From: Clostridia bacterium
GTDB taxonomy: Bacteria; Bacillota; Clostridia; Oscillospirales; Acutalibacteraceae
DNA: 64,000 bases
Reading direction: 5' to 3'
NCBI GenBank assembly: GCA_024404095.1
Contig: JAKSQO010000001.1
Coordinates: forward strand, 123,577 to 187,576
Under the pieces are notes generated by a model that saw only the letters and a list, made by a program, of their open reading frames with translations, was not told where the DNA came from and ran no database searches. Below are positions 37,319 to 44,928 of the stretch, piece after piece. Positions within the stretch are counted from its first letter, which is position 1; every line of letters begins with the position of its first letter. The position numbers were made by a program, and so were the translations under genes.

Positions 37319-38278
37319 ATGAAAACAGTAATTCTTGACGCATTTACATCAAATCCCGGTGACCTGAGCTGGAATAAAATTGAAAGTCTCGGTGAATTAA
37401 CCGTATACGATTACACACCGAATGAAAAAATTGTTGAGCGCTGCAAGGATGCGGACGCAATAATTGACAACAAGGTTGTAATCACACGCGAGATAATTGA
37501 GCAGCTTCCGCAGCTTAAATATATCGGAATGCTCAGCACAGGCTTTAATGTTATTGATACTGCCGCCGCAAAGGAGCACGGAATTGTTGTCAGTAACGTG
37601 CCTACATACTCAACCTCCGCCGTTGCTCAGCTGACATTTGCTCTCATTCTTGAAACCTACAACCAGGTAGGACTTCACAGCAATGCAGTTCATAACGGTG
37701 AATGGTCATCCTGCCGTGACTTCTGTTTCTGGAAAACACCGCTTATTGAATTGAGCGGTAAAACAATCGGTATTATCGGCTTCGGTAAAATCGGAAATGA
37801 GGTCGCAAAAATCGCAGACGCTTTCGGAATGAACATTCTTTGCTATGTCCCGAGAAAAAAGCCGCTGCCCTCTTATAAAAATTTCCGTTTTGTTTCTCTT
37901 GATGAGCTTGCGAGGGAAGCTGACATTATTTCACTTCACTGTCCCCTCACACCCGAAACAACAGGTCTTATAAATGAAGAATTCATCTCAAAGATGAAAA
38001 AAAGCGCAATTGTTATCAACACCTCAAGAGGACCTGCTGTTGACGAAAAGGCACTTGCCGACGCAATCAATTCGGGCAGAATATACGGTGCAGGCGTTGA
38101 CGTTCTTTCGACCGAACCGCCGAAAGCCGACAATCCCCTGCTTTCCTGTGACAGATGCTTCATCACACCTCACGTTGCGTGGGCAGGCTATGAAACACGT
38201 GTAAGACTGCTCGATGTTGTTTATAACAATCTTAAAGCATTTTGTGACGGAAACCCGATAAATGTAGTTAATAAGTAA
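37319..38278 (+). CDS. D-2-hydroxyacid dehydrogenase, NAD-dependent
   Basis: Reduces a 2-keto acid to a D-2-hydroxyacid. The Rossmann motif is GIIGFGKIGNEVA; the catalytic trio is Arg in NTSRGPAVDE, Glu in STEPPKADN and His in ITPHVAWAG. At 319 aa it is complete; similarity is closest to glycerate/hydroxypyruvate reductases, but the substrate is not certain. Start at 37319 is fixed by GGAGGT just upstream. Confidence 0.92.
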   Translation: MKTVILDAFTSNPGDLSWNKIESLGELTVYDYTPNEKIVERCKDADAIIDNKVVITREIIEQLPQLKYIGMLSTGFNVIDTAAAKEHGIVVSNVPTYSTSAVAQLTFALILETYNQVGLHSNAVHNGEWSSCRDFCFWKTPLIELSGKTIGIIGFGKIGNEVAKIADAFGMNILCYVPRKKPLPSYKNFRFVSLDELAREADIISLHCPLTPETTGLINEEFISKMKKSAIVINTSRGPAVDEKALADAINSGRIYGAGVDVLSTEPPKADNPLLSCDRCFITPHVAWAGYETRVRLLDVVYNNLKAFCDGNPINVVNK

Positions 38279-38339
38279 TCAAGTAAAGGGTCTGTCGCAT
38301 TCAGATGCAGAAAGCGTTTTCTTCGACCCGAAGGCGTAT

Positions 38340-38429
38340 ATGATACTCCGGGAGGGCAAAAAACGCTTAGAAAAACAGCTGACTTTTATTGAATTTATTA
38401 AAAATAAGGGATTTAAGGTTTATATCTGA
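38340..38429 (+). pseudogene. Possible coding remnant inside the element
   Basis: A frame open from about 38268 to the TGA at 38427-38429 reads like protein (RLEKQLTFIEFIKNKGFKVYI at its end), with the first ATG at 38340 and no ribosome-binding site. It has no recognisable family. It may be the tail of a lost gene or chance. Confidence 0.25.
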
Positions 38430-38458
38430 GTTTCGGATAGCCTTAAATCCCTATTTTG
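38401..38458. terminator. Bidirectional terminator between dehydrogenase and spoIVA
   Basis: A perfect 12-bp stem (38407-38418 with 38441-38452), loop 22 bases, with T-rich runs on both exits (TTATTTTT on the minus strand, ATTTTGCTTT on the plus strand). It lies within the MITE-like element and serves both convergent genes. Confidence 0.8.
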
Positions 38459-38506
38459 CTTTATCTTGTTTTTCGGTCTGAGCTAAATGTGACAGCCCCT
38501 TTTTCT

Positions 38507-39991
38507 TTAGAGAATTATGCAGATTAAGCCACTGCATCCCTCGTTAATTACCTTTTCAAGCGTTTCCTGAATTTTCATACGCGCATCAGTTGGCATACGG
38601 AAGAGCTTGTTATGCAAACCTTCATTCACAAGCTCATGGAGAGATTTGCCGAAAATATTCGACTCCCATATTTTTGTCGGATTTTCCTCAAATTCTTTAA
38701 GAAGATACATTATCAGATCCTCCGACTGCGATTCGCTGCCGACAAGCGGTGCAACCTCTGTATTGATATTGGCTTTCATCAGATGGATTGACGGTGCGCT
38801 TGCACGCAGACGAACACCGTACTTGCCGCCCTGTTTCATAATTTCAGGCTCCTCGAGAGTCAGCTCCTCCATTGTCGGCATGACAATTCCGTAGCCGGTT
38901 GCCTCAACCTCATCAAGTGCGTCCTTGATTCTGTCATACGATTTTTTAACTTTTGACAGCTCTGTTACCTGCTGCATCAGATCCTCCTGGTTTTCAACGT
39001 CAAGTCCTGTATTTTCAGCAAGGATTTTATAGAACATATCGTTCCGCACTATCGCACATACTGAGGCACTACCCTCGGCAAGGTCCATGTTACTCATATG
39101 AGCATATTCAAGATAGCTGCACTCGCTCATATCGGCAGCAAATTTTGATACATCCCTTGCTCTTGTCAGGCAAGCTGCCTTTTCGGTCACAAAATCGAAA
39201 ATTTCACGCTTAAGCCAATGCTTGCGGTCAAGTGCCGTTACCCAACCCGGCAGTTCCACGCTTACCTCTTTGAGCGGAAATTCAAAAAGAATCTGTGAAA
39301 GAATATTTTTAATTTTCTCCTCGTCAAGCTGAAGACAGTTGACGGGAATTACAGGCACACAGTATTTTGCTGTCAGCTCCTCTCCAAGCTCTCGTGTATT
39401 CTGCGATTCAGGCTCAGTGCTGTTGAGCAGAACAACAAAAGGCTTGTTAAGAGCTTTCAGTTCACTTACTACCCTTTCCTCCGCTTCTGCATATTCATCA
39501 CGAGGTATATCGCTGATTGTCGCATCCGTAGTAACAACAAGTCCGATTGTCGAATGCTCGTTGATAACCTTCTGCGTTCCGATTTCTGCCGCCATATTGA
39601 ATGGGATTTCCTGCGGAAACCACGGTGTTTTGACCATTCGCGGCTGATCATTCTCAATATAACCGAGAGAGCTCGGAACAATATAGCCCACACAGTCAAT
39701 CATTCTCACTTTAAAATGAGCGTTGCCCTGTAAATTGATTTCAACCGCATTTTCGGGTATAAATTTTGGCTCGGTTGTCATTATTGTTCTGCCCGAGGCT
39801 GACTGCGGAAGCTCATCAGTTGCACGTTCTTTTCGTGATGCATCCTCAATGTTCGGAAGAACAAGTGTGTCCATAAACTTTTTGATAAAGGTTGATTTGC
39901 CTGTTCTGACAGGACCGACAACACCTATATAGATGTCGCCGCCTGTCCTTGTCTGAATGTCATGGTAAATATTGACGCTTGCTGCTGTCAT
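38507..39991 (-). CDS. spoIVA: Stage IV sporulation protein A
   Basis: ATPase that polymerises on the forespore surface as the base of the spore coat. At 494 aa it matches the family. The N-terminal Walker A is GVVGPVRTGKSTF, the Walker B-like segment is VRMIDCVGYIVPSSLGY, and the conserved tail SGLICIIL follows. It is a stand-alone gene. A weak sigma-E-like promoter lies upstream. Together with gerW it shows that this is a spore former. Confidence 0.97.
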   Translation of the reverse strand: MTAASVNIYHDIQTRTGGDIYIGVVGPVRTGKSTFIKKFMDTLVLPNIEDASRKERATDELPQSASGRTIMTTEPKFIPENAVEINLQGNAHFKVRMIDCVGYIVPSSLGYIENDQPRMVKTPWFPQEIPFNMAAEIGTQKVINEHSTIGLVVTTDATISDIPRDEYAEAEERVVSELKALNKPFVVLLNSTEPESQNTRELGEELTAKYCVPVIPVNCLQLDEEKIKNILSQILFEFPLKEVSVELPGWVTALDRKHWLKREIFDFVTEKAACLTRARDVSKFAADMSECSYLEYAHMSNMDLAEGSASVCAIVRNDMFYKILAENTGLDVENQEDLMQQVTELSKVKKSYDRIKDALDEVEATGYGIVMPTMEELTLEEPEIMKQGGKYGVRLRASAPSIHLMKANINTEVAPLVGSESQSEDLIMYLLKEFEENPTKIWESNIFGKSLHELVNEGLHNKLFRMPTDARMKIQETLEKVINEGCSGLICIIL

Positions 39992-40030
39992 TGTTTTTCC
40001 TCCGTTCAGGTGTCAATTTATCTTTGTATA

Positions 40031-40057
40031 TCAATATGAAACTTGTACGGATTTTAT
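40031..40057 (-). promoter_or_regulatory. Candidate sigma-E promoter of spoIVA
   Basis: On the minus strand ATA, 16 bases, CATATTGA, about 40 bases upstream of the spoIVA start. The -10 matches the sigma-E consensus only in part. spoIVA is sigma-E-controlled in Bacillus. Confidence 0.35.
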
Positions 40058-40061
40058 GACA

Positions 40062-40088
40062 GAAAAAAACCTGCACATCAGCGCAGGT
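40062..40088 (-). terminator. Terminator of the HAD phosphatase gene
   Basis: A 6-bp stem (40069-40074 with 40083-40088) with an 8-base loop, followed on the minus strand by seven T. The stem overlaps the last codons of the gene. Confidence 0.75.
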
Positions 40089-40734
40089 CGAGTATGTTAT
40101 ATATTTCTGAATAATCGTCTATGAAATAATCTGCAAGCTGTTTAATCTCTTCACGATCAACCTCGGCAGAGTAATCAGCAACACCGATTACCTTGTAGCC
40201 TGCGGACTTTGCCGTCTTTATCGAGTACAGCGCATCCTCAAAAACAAAAACGTCGCTGTTATTCTCCGCACCGAGAAAATCTCGCGCCATATTAAAAATT
40301 TCAGGCTTGTCCTTATGCTTTCCGATATCGTGAGTAGAAAACACCTTGCTGAAATATTTAAGAATTCCATTGCGCTCAAGCGCAGGGTCAATAAGATACT
40401 GATTCGTGGCTGTTATAATGCACATTTTAACACCGTTATCCTGCATCTTCTGAAGAAACTCTTTAACTCCCGGCTTCGCTTCGGCGATATTAAAATAATA
40501 AAATTCGAGAATTTTGAGAAGCTCTGCCATAAGCTCATCATAGGTAAGAGGAAGCTTGTACTCCTCAATCATATACTTTATGCCATCAACATAACCGCGT
40601 GTGCGGAAGGTTTCGCCTGCGTGAGGTGTGATACCTCTCATCATAAGGTATGCGCCACCGCAGGTATCCCATATATGCATTGAATCAGTCAGCGTTCCGT
40701 CAACATCAAAAATTGCGTATTTAATCTTTTCCAT
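40078..40734 (-). CDS. HAD-superfamily phosphatase (beta-phosphoglucomutase-like)
   Basis: Small-molecule phosphatase or phosphomutase of 218 aa. HAD motif I is FDVDGTLTDS (the DxD nucleophile pair), motif II is IITATN, motif III Lys is in GKHKDKP, and motif IV is VFEDALYSIKTAKSAG. A helical cap lies between motifs I and II (about residues 20-85). The subfamily includes phosphoglycolate phosphatases and sugar-phosphate phosphatases; the substrate is not decided by the sequence. Confidence 0.88.
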   Translation of the reverse strand: MEKIKYAIFDVDGTLTDSMHIWDTCGGAYLMMRGITPHAGETFRTRGYVDGIKYMIEEYKLPLTYDELMAELLKILEFYYFNIAEAKPGVKEFLQKMQDNGVKMCIITATNQYLIDPALERNGILKYFSKVFSTHDIGKHKDKPEIFNMARDFLGAENNSDVFVFEDALYSIKTAKSAGYKVIGVADYSAEVDREEIKQLADYFIDDYSEIYNILDLR

Positions 40735-40749
40735 AAAAAATCCTTTTTC

Positions 40750-40781
40750 AAAACTAAGAGACGGTTATAAGCCGTCTCTTA
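40750..40781 (-). terminator. Terminator of the secreted-protein gene
   Basis: A 9-bp stem (40756-40764 with 40772-40780) with a 7-base loop; the T-run is short (AGTTTT), so the strength is moderate. Confidence 0.65.
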
Positions 40782-40791
40782 AAAATGTTTA

Positions 40792-41364
40792 TTAAAGTCC
40801 TGCAAAAAATCTGAAAATTACAATAACAGGATAGAGAAGAGTTCTGTATTTTGATTCTTCCATATAGTTTATCCATCTGTAAATCGGATTGTTCGGCACA
40901 TCATAAGGTGTAACATCGAGTGTTTCAACCAGAACGTTACCTGTAACGCTGAACTTGTATGCATTATTTTCCGCATTTCTTGTTGTACCGAATACGCCTT
41001 CCTTGATAAGGAAGTTGTAAACCTTGCTGTGGTCAAGCTTTTTATTGAGGTCAAACTCAATAATTGTCTTTTTGCCGCTGAATTCAACAGTTGCATCTGC
41101 AAGTGTTATTGTGCAGATGTTGTTTGCAGCATCGTTTGTACCGACTGTGAGAAGCACATCCTTTGTCAAAAGCTTTCTGCCCGAGCCGGTAATTGTAATC
41201 TGAACACGATCAACAGTATCCTTTTTCCAAGTGCCTGTAAGAGCTTTAATAGAAACAGAATCAAAATCAAATGTATCATCTGCTGCAAAAGCAATCACGG
41301 GAATGGTAAATATAACTGTCATTGCAAGGATAACTGAAAGAACTTTTTTGATTGTTTTTTTCAT
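40792..41364 (-). CDS. Secreted protein of unknown function
   Basis: A 190-aa protein with a clear signal peptide (basic start, hydrophobic 9-26, cleavage after AFA at about 28). The mature part is beta-rich (about 30-150, VDRVQITITGSGRKLLTKDVLLTVG), resembling an Ig-like or adhesion fold, but no family is recognised. The last 40 residues end in the aromatic/hydrophobic LLYPVIVIFRFFAGL without a sortase motif or basic tail. It has its own promoter and terminator. Confidence 0.7.
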   Translation of the reverse strand: MKKTIKKVLSVILAMTVIFTIPVIAFAADDTFDFDSVSIKALTGTWKKDTVDRVQITITGSGRKLLTKDVLLTVGTNDAANNICTITLADATVEFSGKKTIIEFDLNKKLDHSKVYNFLIKEGVFGTTRNAENNAYKFSVTGNVLVETLDVTPYDVPNNPIYRWINYMEESKYRTLLYPVIVIFRFFAGL

Positions 41365-41394
41365 AAAAGCACCTCATCATTTTCATTTTTATAC

Positions 41395-41423
41395 ATTATA
41401 CCATTACATAAAAAATAATGCAA
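41395..41423 (-). promoter_or_regulatory. Promoter of the secreted-protein gene
   Basis: Minus-strand TTGCAT, 17 bases, TATAAT, about 30 bases before the ATG, which has GAGGTG upstream. Confidence 0.7.
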
Positions 41424-41454
41424 GACCGAAAGGTGTTACAATTTAACGGTTTTG

Positions 41455-43854
41455 TCAACGTGTAAGTTTGGCAAAATTAGCCATAAGCTTCTTTGTACCT
41501 GCCTTTTCAAAGGCAATTTCAAGCAAGGTATCATTTCCGACAGGCTGTGAAGAAAGAACCACACCCGTGCCGAAAACCTTATGCTTGACAGTATCGCCGA
41601 TTTTAAATGTTTCCTTCGGAGCGGACGGTTTTGCCGCCGCGGCAGCAGGCTTTTGACGTGACAACTGCGAAGAGAACCCACGGTTTATCGGCTTGCCGCT
41701 TGTGAAATCGTCACCGAAATCTCTGTAAGGCTCATCCTCCGCACTGCGTTTAAATGAGGTATACGAAGTTGCGCCTGTGCAGTTTTTCAGCTCCTCGGGA
41801 ATTTCATTTATGAATCTTGACTGAGGATTGTGCGTTGTTGAGCCGAACATAAGGCGTGTTCTTGTATTGGTAAGATACAGGCACTTTTTCGCTCTTGTGA
41901 TTCCTACATATGCAAGTCGGCGCTCCTCCTCCATATCGTCGGGATTATAGATAGACTGAGCACCGGGGAAGATACCCTCTTCCATTCCGACAATGAAAAC
42001 GTGAGGGAATTCCAAGCCCTTTGCCGAATGAAGCGTCATCATTACAACCGCATCGGTATCGGCATTGTAGTTATCAATATCCGTCATAAGAGCAATTTCC
42101 TCAAGAAAACCGTTGAGCGTCGGCTCTTCTGTCTCCTCTTCGTATCGAATCAGGTTATTCTTAAGCTCCTTAAGGTTCTGCTTTCTGTCCTCAGCAGTTT
42201 CCTTATCGGCATTAAGAGAAATATAATATCCCGTCTTATTCATTGTCATCTCAAGAAGCTCCGACGGCTTCAGCTCCTGCCCTGCTTCAATCAGCTCACA
42301 AATCATATGACTGAAGTCAAGAAGCTTTGCACTTGCACGGCTGAGTGCCGGGTAGGAATCGGCATTTGAGATAACGTCAAATATGCTTACACCGAGACCT
42401 GCGGCAATTTCCGAAGCATTGTTTAGCGTTGTATCACCTATTCCCCTCTTCGGTTCGTTGATAATTCTTCTCAATCTTACGTTATCGGCAGTATTGTTGA
42501 TAAGAGTAAGATAGGCAAGCGCATCCTTGATTTCCTTACGCTCATAGAAACGGAGTCCGCCGATAATTCTGTACGGAACGCCTGCACGGACGAACGCATT
42601 TTCGACATTGCTTGACTGAGCATTCATTCGATAAAGAACTGCGTGGTCGCTCATTTTCAATCCGTCAGCTACATTTTTCATTATAGTATCGGCAATATAA
42701 CGTGCTTCCTCACGCTCATCATATGAGGTATTGACGGTAATTTTATCTCCCTTACCGTTATCAGTCCAGAGGTTTTTACCCTTTCTCTGCTGATTATTCT
42801 TTATAACAGCGTTGGCGGCATCAAGAATATTCTGAGTTGAACGGTAGTTCTGCTCAAGTCTTATAACCTTGGCATCGGGATAACGCTCCTCAAAGCTGAG
42901 AATATTCTCAATTGTAGCTCCTCGGAATTTATAAATACTCTGGTCATCATCACCGACAACACAGATGTTTCTGTATTTATCCGCAAGTATACTTGTCAGA
43001 ACATACTGAGCGTGGTTGGTGTCCTGATACTCGTCAACAAGAATGTACTTGAATTTGTTCTGATAGTATTTTCTGACTTCTTCATTCTTTTCAAGAAGCT
43101 CAACCGTCTTGAAAATCATATCGTCAAAGTCCATTGCATCGGCATTCTTAAGAAGCTTCTGATAGCATTCATAAGCCTTACCGATTGTTTTAAGTCTGAT
43201 GTCAGCACCCGCATTGGCTATGTACTCCTCGGGACCGATAAGCATATCCTTTGCGCGGCTGATTTCTTTAAGTATAGTTTTATGTGACAGCATCTTGTCG
43301 TTGATATCAAGAAGTCTCTGTGCTTCCTTCATTACACGTTTGCTGTCGTCAGTATCGTAAATCGTAAAATGTGAGCTGTAACCGAGAGCCTCACCGTAAC
43401 GGCGCAGTATGCGTGCACAGGTTGAGTGGAACGTGCTTGCCCAAATGTCATTTGCTGCGTCTCCGAGAAGTGCGGAAAGTCTTGCCTTAAGCTCGCCTGC
43501 CGCCTTGTTTGTGAATGTGATTGCAAGAATCTCCCAAGGCTGAGGAGCGTTGACAGTAAGCAGGTCATACACATCAAAAATGTCAATTGTCGGGTCATCA
43601 AGATACGCGCGCATAAGCTCGATATCCTGCTCAGTCGGTTCAAAATCAACATAATCGGAGTTGTACGCATCACCGTATTTAATCATTGAAGCAATTCGGT
43701 TAACAAGAACTGTTGTTTTTCCGCTGCCCGCACCTGCAAGAAGCAGCAAGGGGCCTCTTACTGTATAAATAGCCTCTTGCTGCTTGTCGTTCATTTTTGA
43801 AAAATCTTTTGCAATTATGCGGCGGCGAAGTTCAAAGAATTCGTCATTAAACAT
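41455..43854 (-). CDS. pcrA: UvrD/PcrA superfamily 1 helicase
   Basis: 3-prime to 5-prime DNA helicase for repair and removal of recombination intermediates. All motifs are present: Q motif (MNDKQQEAIY), Walker A (LLLAGAGSGKTTV), Walker B (YILVDEYQDTN), III (GDDDQSIYKFRGA), and VI (VGITRAKKCLYL). At 799 aa it is slightly longer than PcrA, with a Lys/Ala-rich linker and a C-terminal Tudor-like domain (KIGDTVKHKVFGTGVVL) that binds RNA polymerase in known PcrA. Start is ATG 43854 with AAGGA eight bases upstream. Confidence 0.95.
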   Translation of the reverse strand: MFNDEFFELRRRIIAKDFSKMNDKQQEAIYTVRGPLLLLAGAGSGKTTVLVNRIASMIKYGDAYNSDYVDFEPTEQDIELMRAYLDDPTIDIFDVYDLLTVNAPQPWEILAITFTNKAAGELKARLSALLGDAANDIWASTFHSTCARILRRYGEALGYSSHFTIYDTDDSKRVMKEAQRLLDINDKMLSHKTILKEISRAKDMLIGPEEYIANAGADIRLKTIGKAYECYQKLLKNADAMDFDDMIFKTVELLEKNEEVRKYYQNKFKYILVDEYQDTNHAQYVLTSILADKYRNICVVGDDDQSIYKFRGATIENILSFEERYPDAKVIRLEQNYRSTQNILDAANAVIKNNQQRKGKNLWTDNGKGDKITVNTSYDEREEARYIADTIMKNVADGLKMSDHAVLYRMNAQSSNVENAFVRAGVPYRIIGGLRFYERKEIKDALAYLTLINNTADNVRLRRIINEPKRGIGDTTLNNASEIAAGLGVSIFDVISNADSYPALSRASAKLLDFSHMICELIEAGQELKPSELLEMTMNKTGYYISLNADKETAEDRKQNLKELKNNLIRYEEETEEPTLNGFLEEIALMTDIDNYNADTDAVVMMTLHSAKGLEFPHVFIVGMEEGIFPGAQSIYNPDDMEEERRLAYVGITRAKKCLYLTNTRTRLMFGSTTHNPQSRFINEIPEELKNCTGATSYTSFKRSAEDEPYRDFGDDFTSGKPINRGFSSQLSRQKPAAAAAKPSAPKETFKIGDTVKHKVFGTGVVLSSQPVGNDTLLEIAFEKAGTKKLMANFAKLTR

Positions 43855-43867
43855 AATCAATGTCCTT

Positions 43868-44845
43868 TTATATTGAAATTACGTTTGCCATCTTGTAAAG
43901 ATCCATATCAATGTGCTTCTTCATATTAAGAGCCTCGAAGATATCGAAATCAACAATCTGATCCTTCTGCATAGCAACAACACGGTTGCCGATGCCGTTC
44001 ATAAGAAGCTCAACCGCACGGTAGCCCATCTGGCTTGCTACAACACGGTCACGAACTGTCGGTGAACCGCCGCGCTGCACGTGAGCAAGAACCATAGCTC
44101 TTGACTCAACACCTGTTTCAGCCTCGATAGCCTTTGCAAGCTCATCAACTGTAATTATACCGTCAGCAGCAATACCCTCAGCAACGATAACAAGGAAATG
44201 CTTCTTGCCTGTTCTCTGTGTACGGCGGATTCTTTCAAAAACGTCGCGGTTAAGGTCAAACTCGACCTCAGGAATAAGAATTGCTGTTGCTCCGACTGCG
44301 ATACCTGCGTTAAGAGCAAGGTATCCTGCACGTCTGCCCATAACCTCGATAACTGAGCAGCGGTCATGTGAAGCTGATGTATCACGGATACGGTCAACCA
44401 TTTCCATGATTGTATTCATACATGTATCATAACCGATTGTATAGTCACAGCAAGCGATATCATTGTCGATTGTGCCCGGAACACCTACGCAGGGAATACC
44501 TCTCTCTGAAAGGTCACGTGCGCCTCTGAAAGAACCATCACCGCCGATAACAACGATACCCTCAATGCCGTATGCATTACACATATCAATAGCCTTCTGC
44601 ATACCTTCCTCAGTTGCAAATTCCTTGCTTCTTGCTGAATGAAGAACTGTACCGCCTCTGTGGATGATATCACATACTGAACGGATTTCCATAGGAATAA
44701 GATTGCCTTCCATAAGACCCTTATAGCCGCGGTCAATACCGTAAACCTTAACATTATTTTCGCAAGCTGTGCGTACAACCGCTCTTACCGCGGCATTCAT
44801 GCCCGGAGCGTCTCCGCCGCTTGTCAATACACCGATAGTTTTCAT
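43868..44845 (-). CDS. pfkA: ATP-dependent 6-phosphofructokinase
   Basis: Commits fructose-6-phosphate to glycolysis. ATP-binding segments TSGGDAPGMNAAVR and VVIGGDGSFRGA, catalytic PGTIDNDI (Asp base) and MGRRAGYLA are intact; the Gly in GGDGS indicates ATP rather than pyrophosphate use. Start set to 44845 (325 aa) with AAGGAGG upstream; the extra frame up to 44914 covers the promoter. It is co-transcribed with pcrA (14-base gap). Confidence 0.96.
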   Translation of the reverse strand: MKTIGVLTSGGDAPGMNAAVRAVVRTACENNVKVYGIDRGYKGLMEGNLIPMEIRSVCDIIHRGGTVLHSARSKEFATEEGMQKAIDMCNAYGIEGIVVIGGDGSFRGARDLSERGIPCVGVPGTIDNDIACCDYTIGYDTCMNTIMEMVDRIRDTSASHDRCSVIEVMGRRAGYLALNAGIAVGATAILIPEVEFDLNRDVFERIRRTQRTGKKHFLVIVAEGIAADGIITVDELAKAIEAETGVESRAMVLAHVQRGGSPTVRDRVVASQMGYRAVELLMNGIGNRVVAMQKDQIVDFDIFEALNMKKHIDMDLYKMANVISI

Positions 44846-44885
44846 AGTAAACTTCCTCCTTGGATTGTAATATACAACATTTGGT

Positions 44886-44914
44886 ATGATACACCAGTTT
44901 TTATAAAATGTCAA
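44886..44914 (-). promoter_or_regulatory. Promoter of pfkA-pcrA
   Basis: Minus-strand TTGACA, 17 bases, TATCAT, 40 bases before the pfkA start. Confidence 0.8.
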
Positions 44915-44928
44915 ATAAAATCGAATAA

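Larger units (their letters stand above)
38285..38502. mobile_element. MITE-like element with 20-bp inverted ends
   Basis: A 218-bp segment whose ends (38285-38304 and 38483-38502) are inverted repeats matching at 17 of 20 positions, starting AAAGGG and ending CCCCTTT. Inside are a smaller inverted repeat (around 38311-38320 and 38360-38369), a strong hairpin, and a short coding-like frame. No target duplication is obvious. It fills the gap between the dehydrogenase and spoIVA. A similar end is found at 58473-58492. Confidence 0.55.

Noticed and set aside
38279..38506. Complete small gene between the dehydrogenase and spoIVA
   Set aside because: The frame has no usable start and lies inside the inverted-repeat element and terminator hairpin, so I list it only as a possible remnant.
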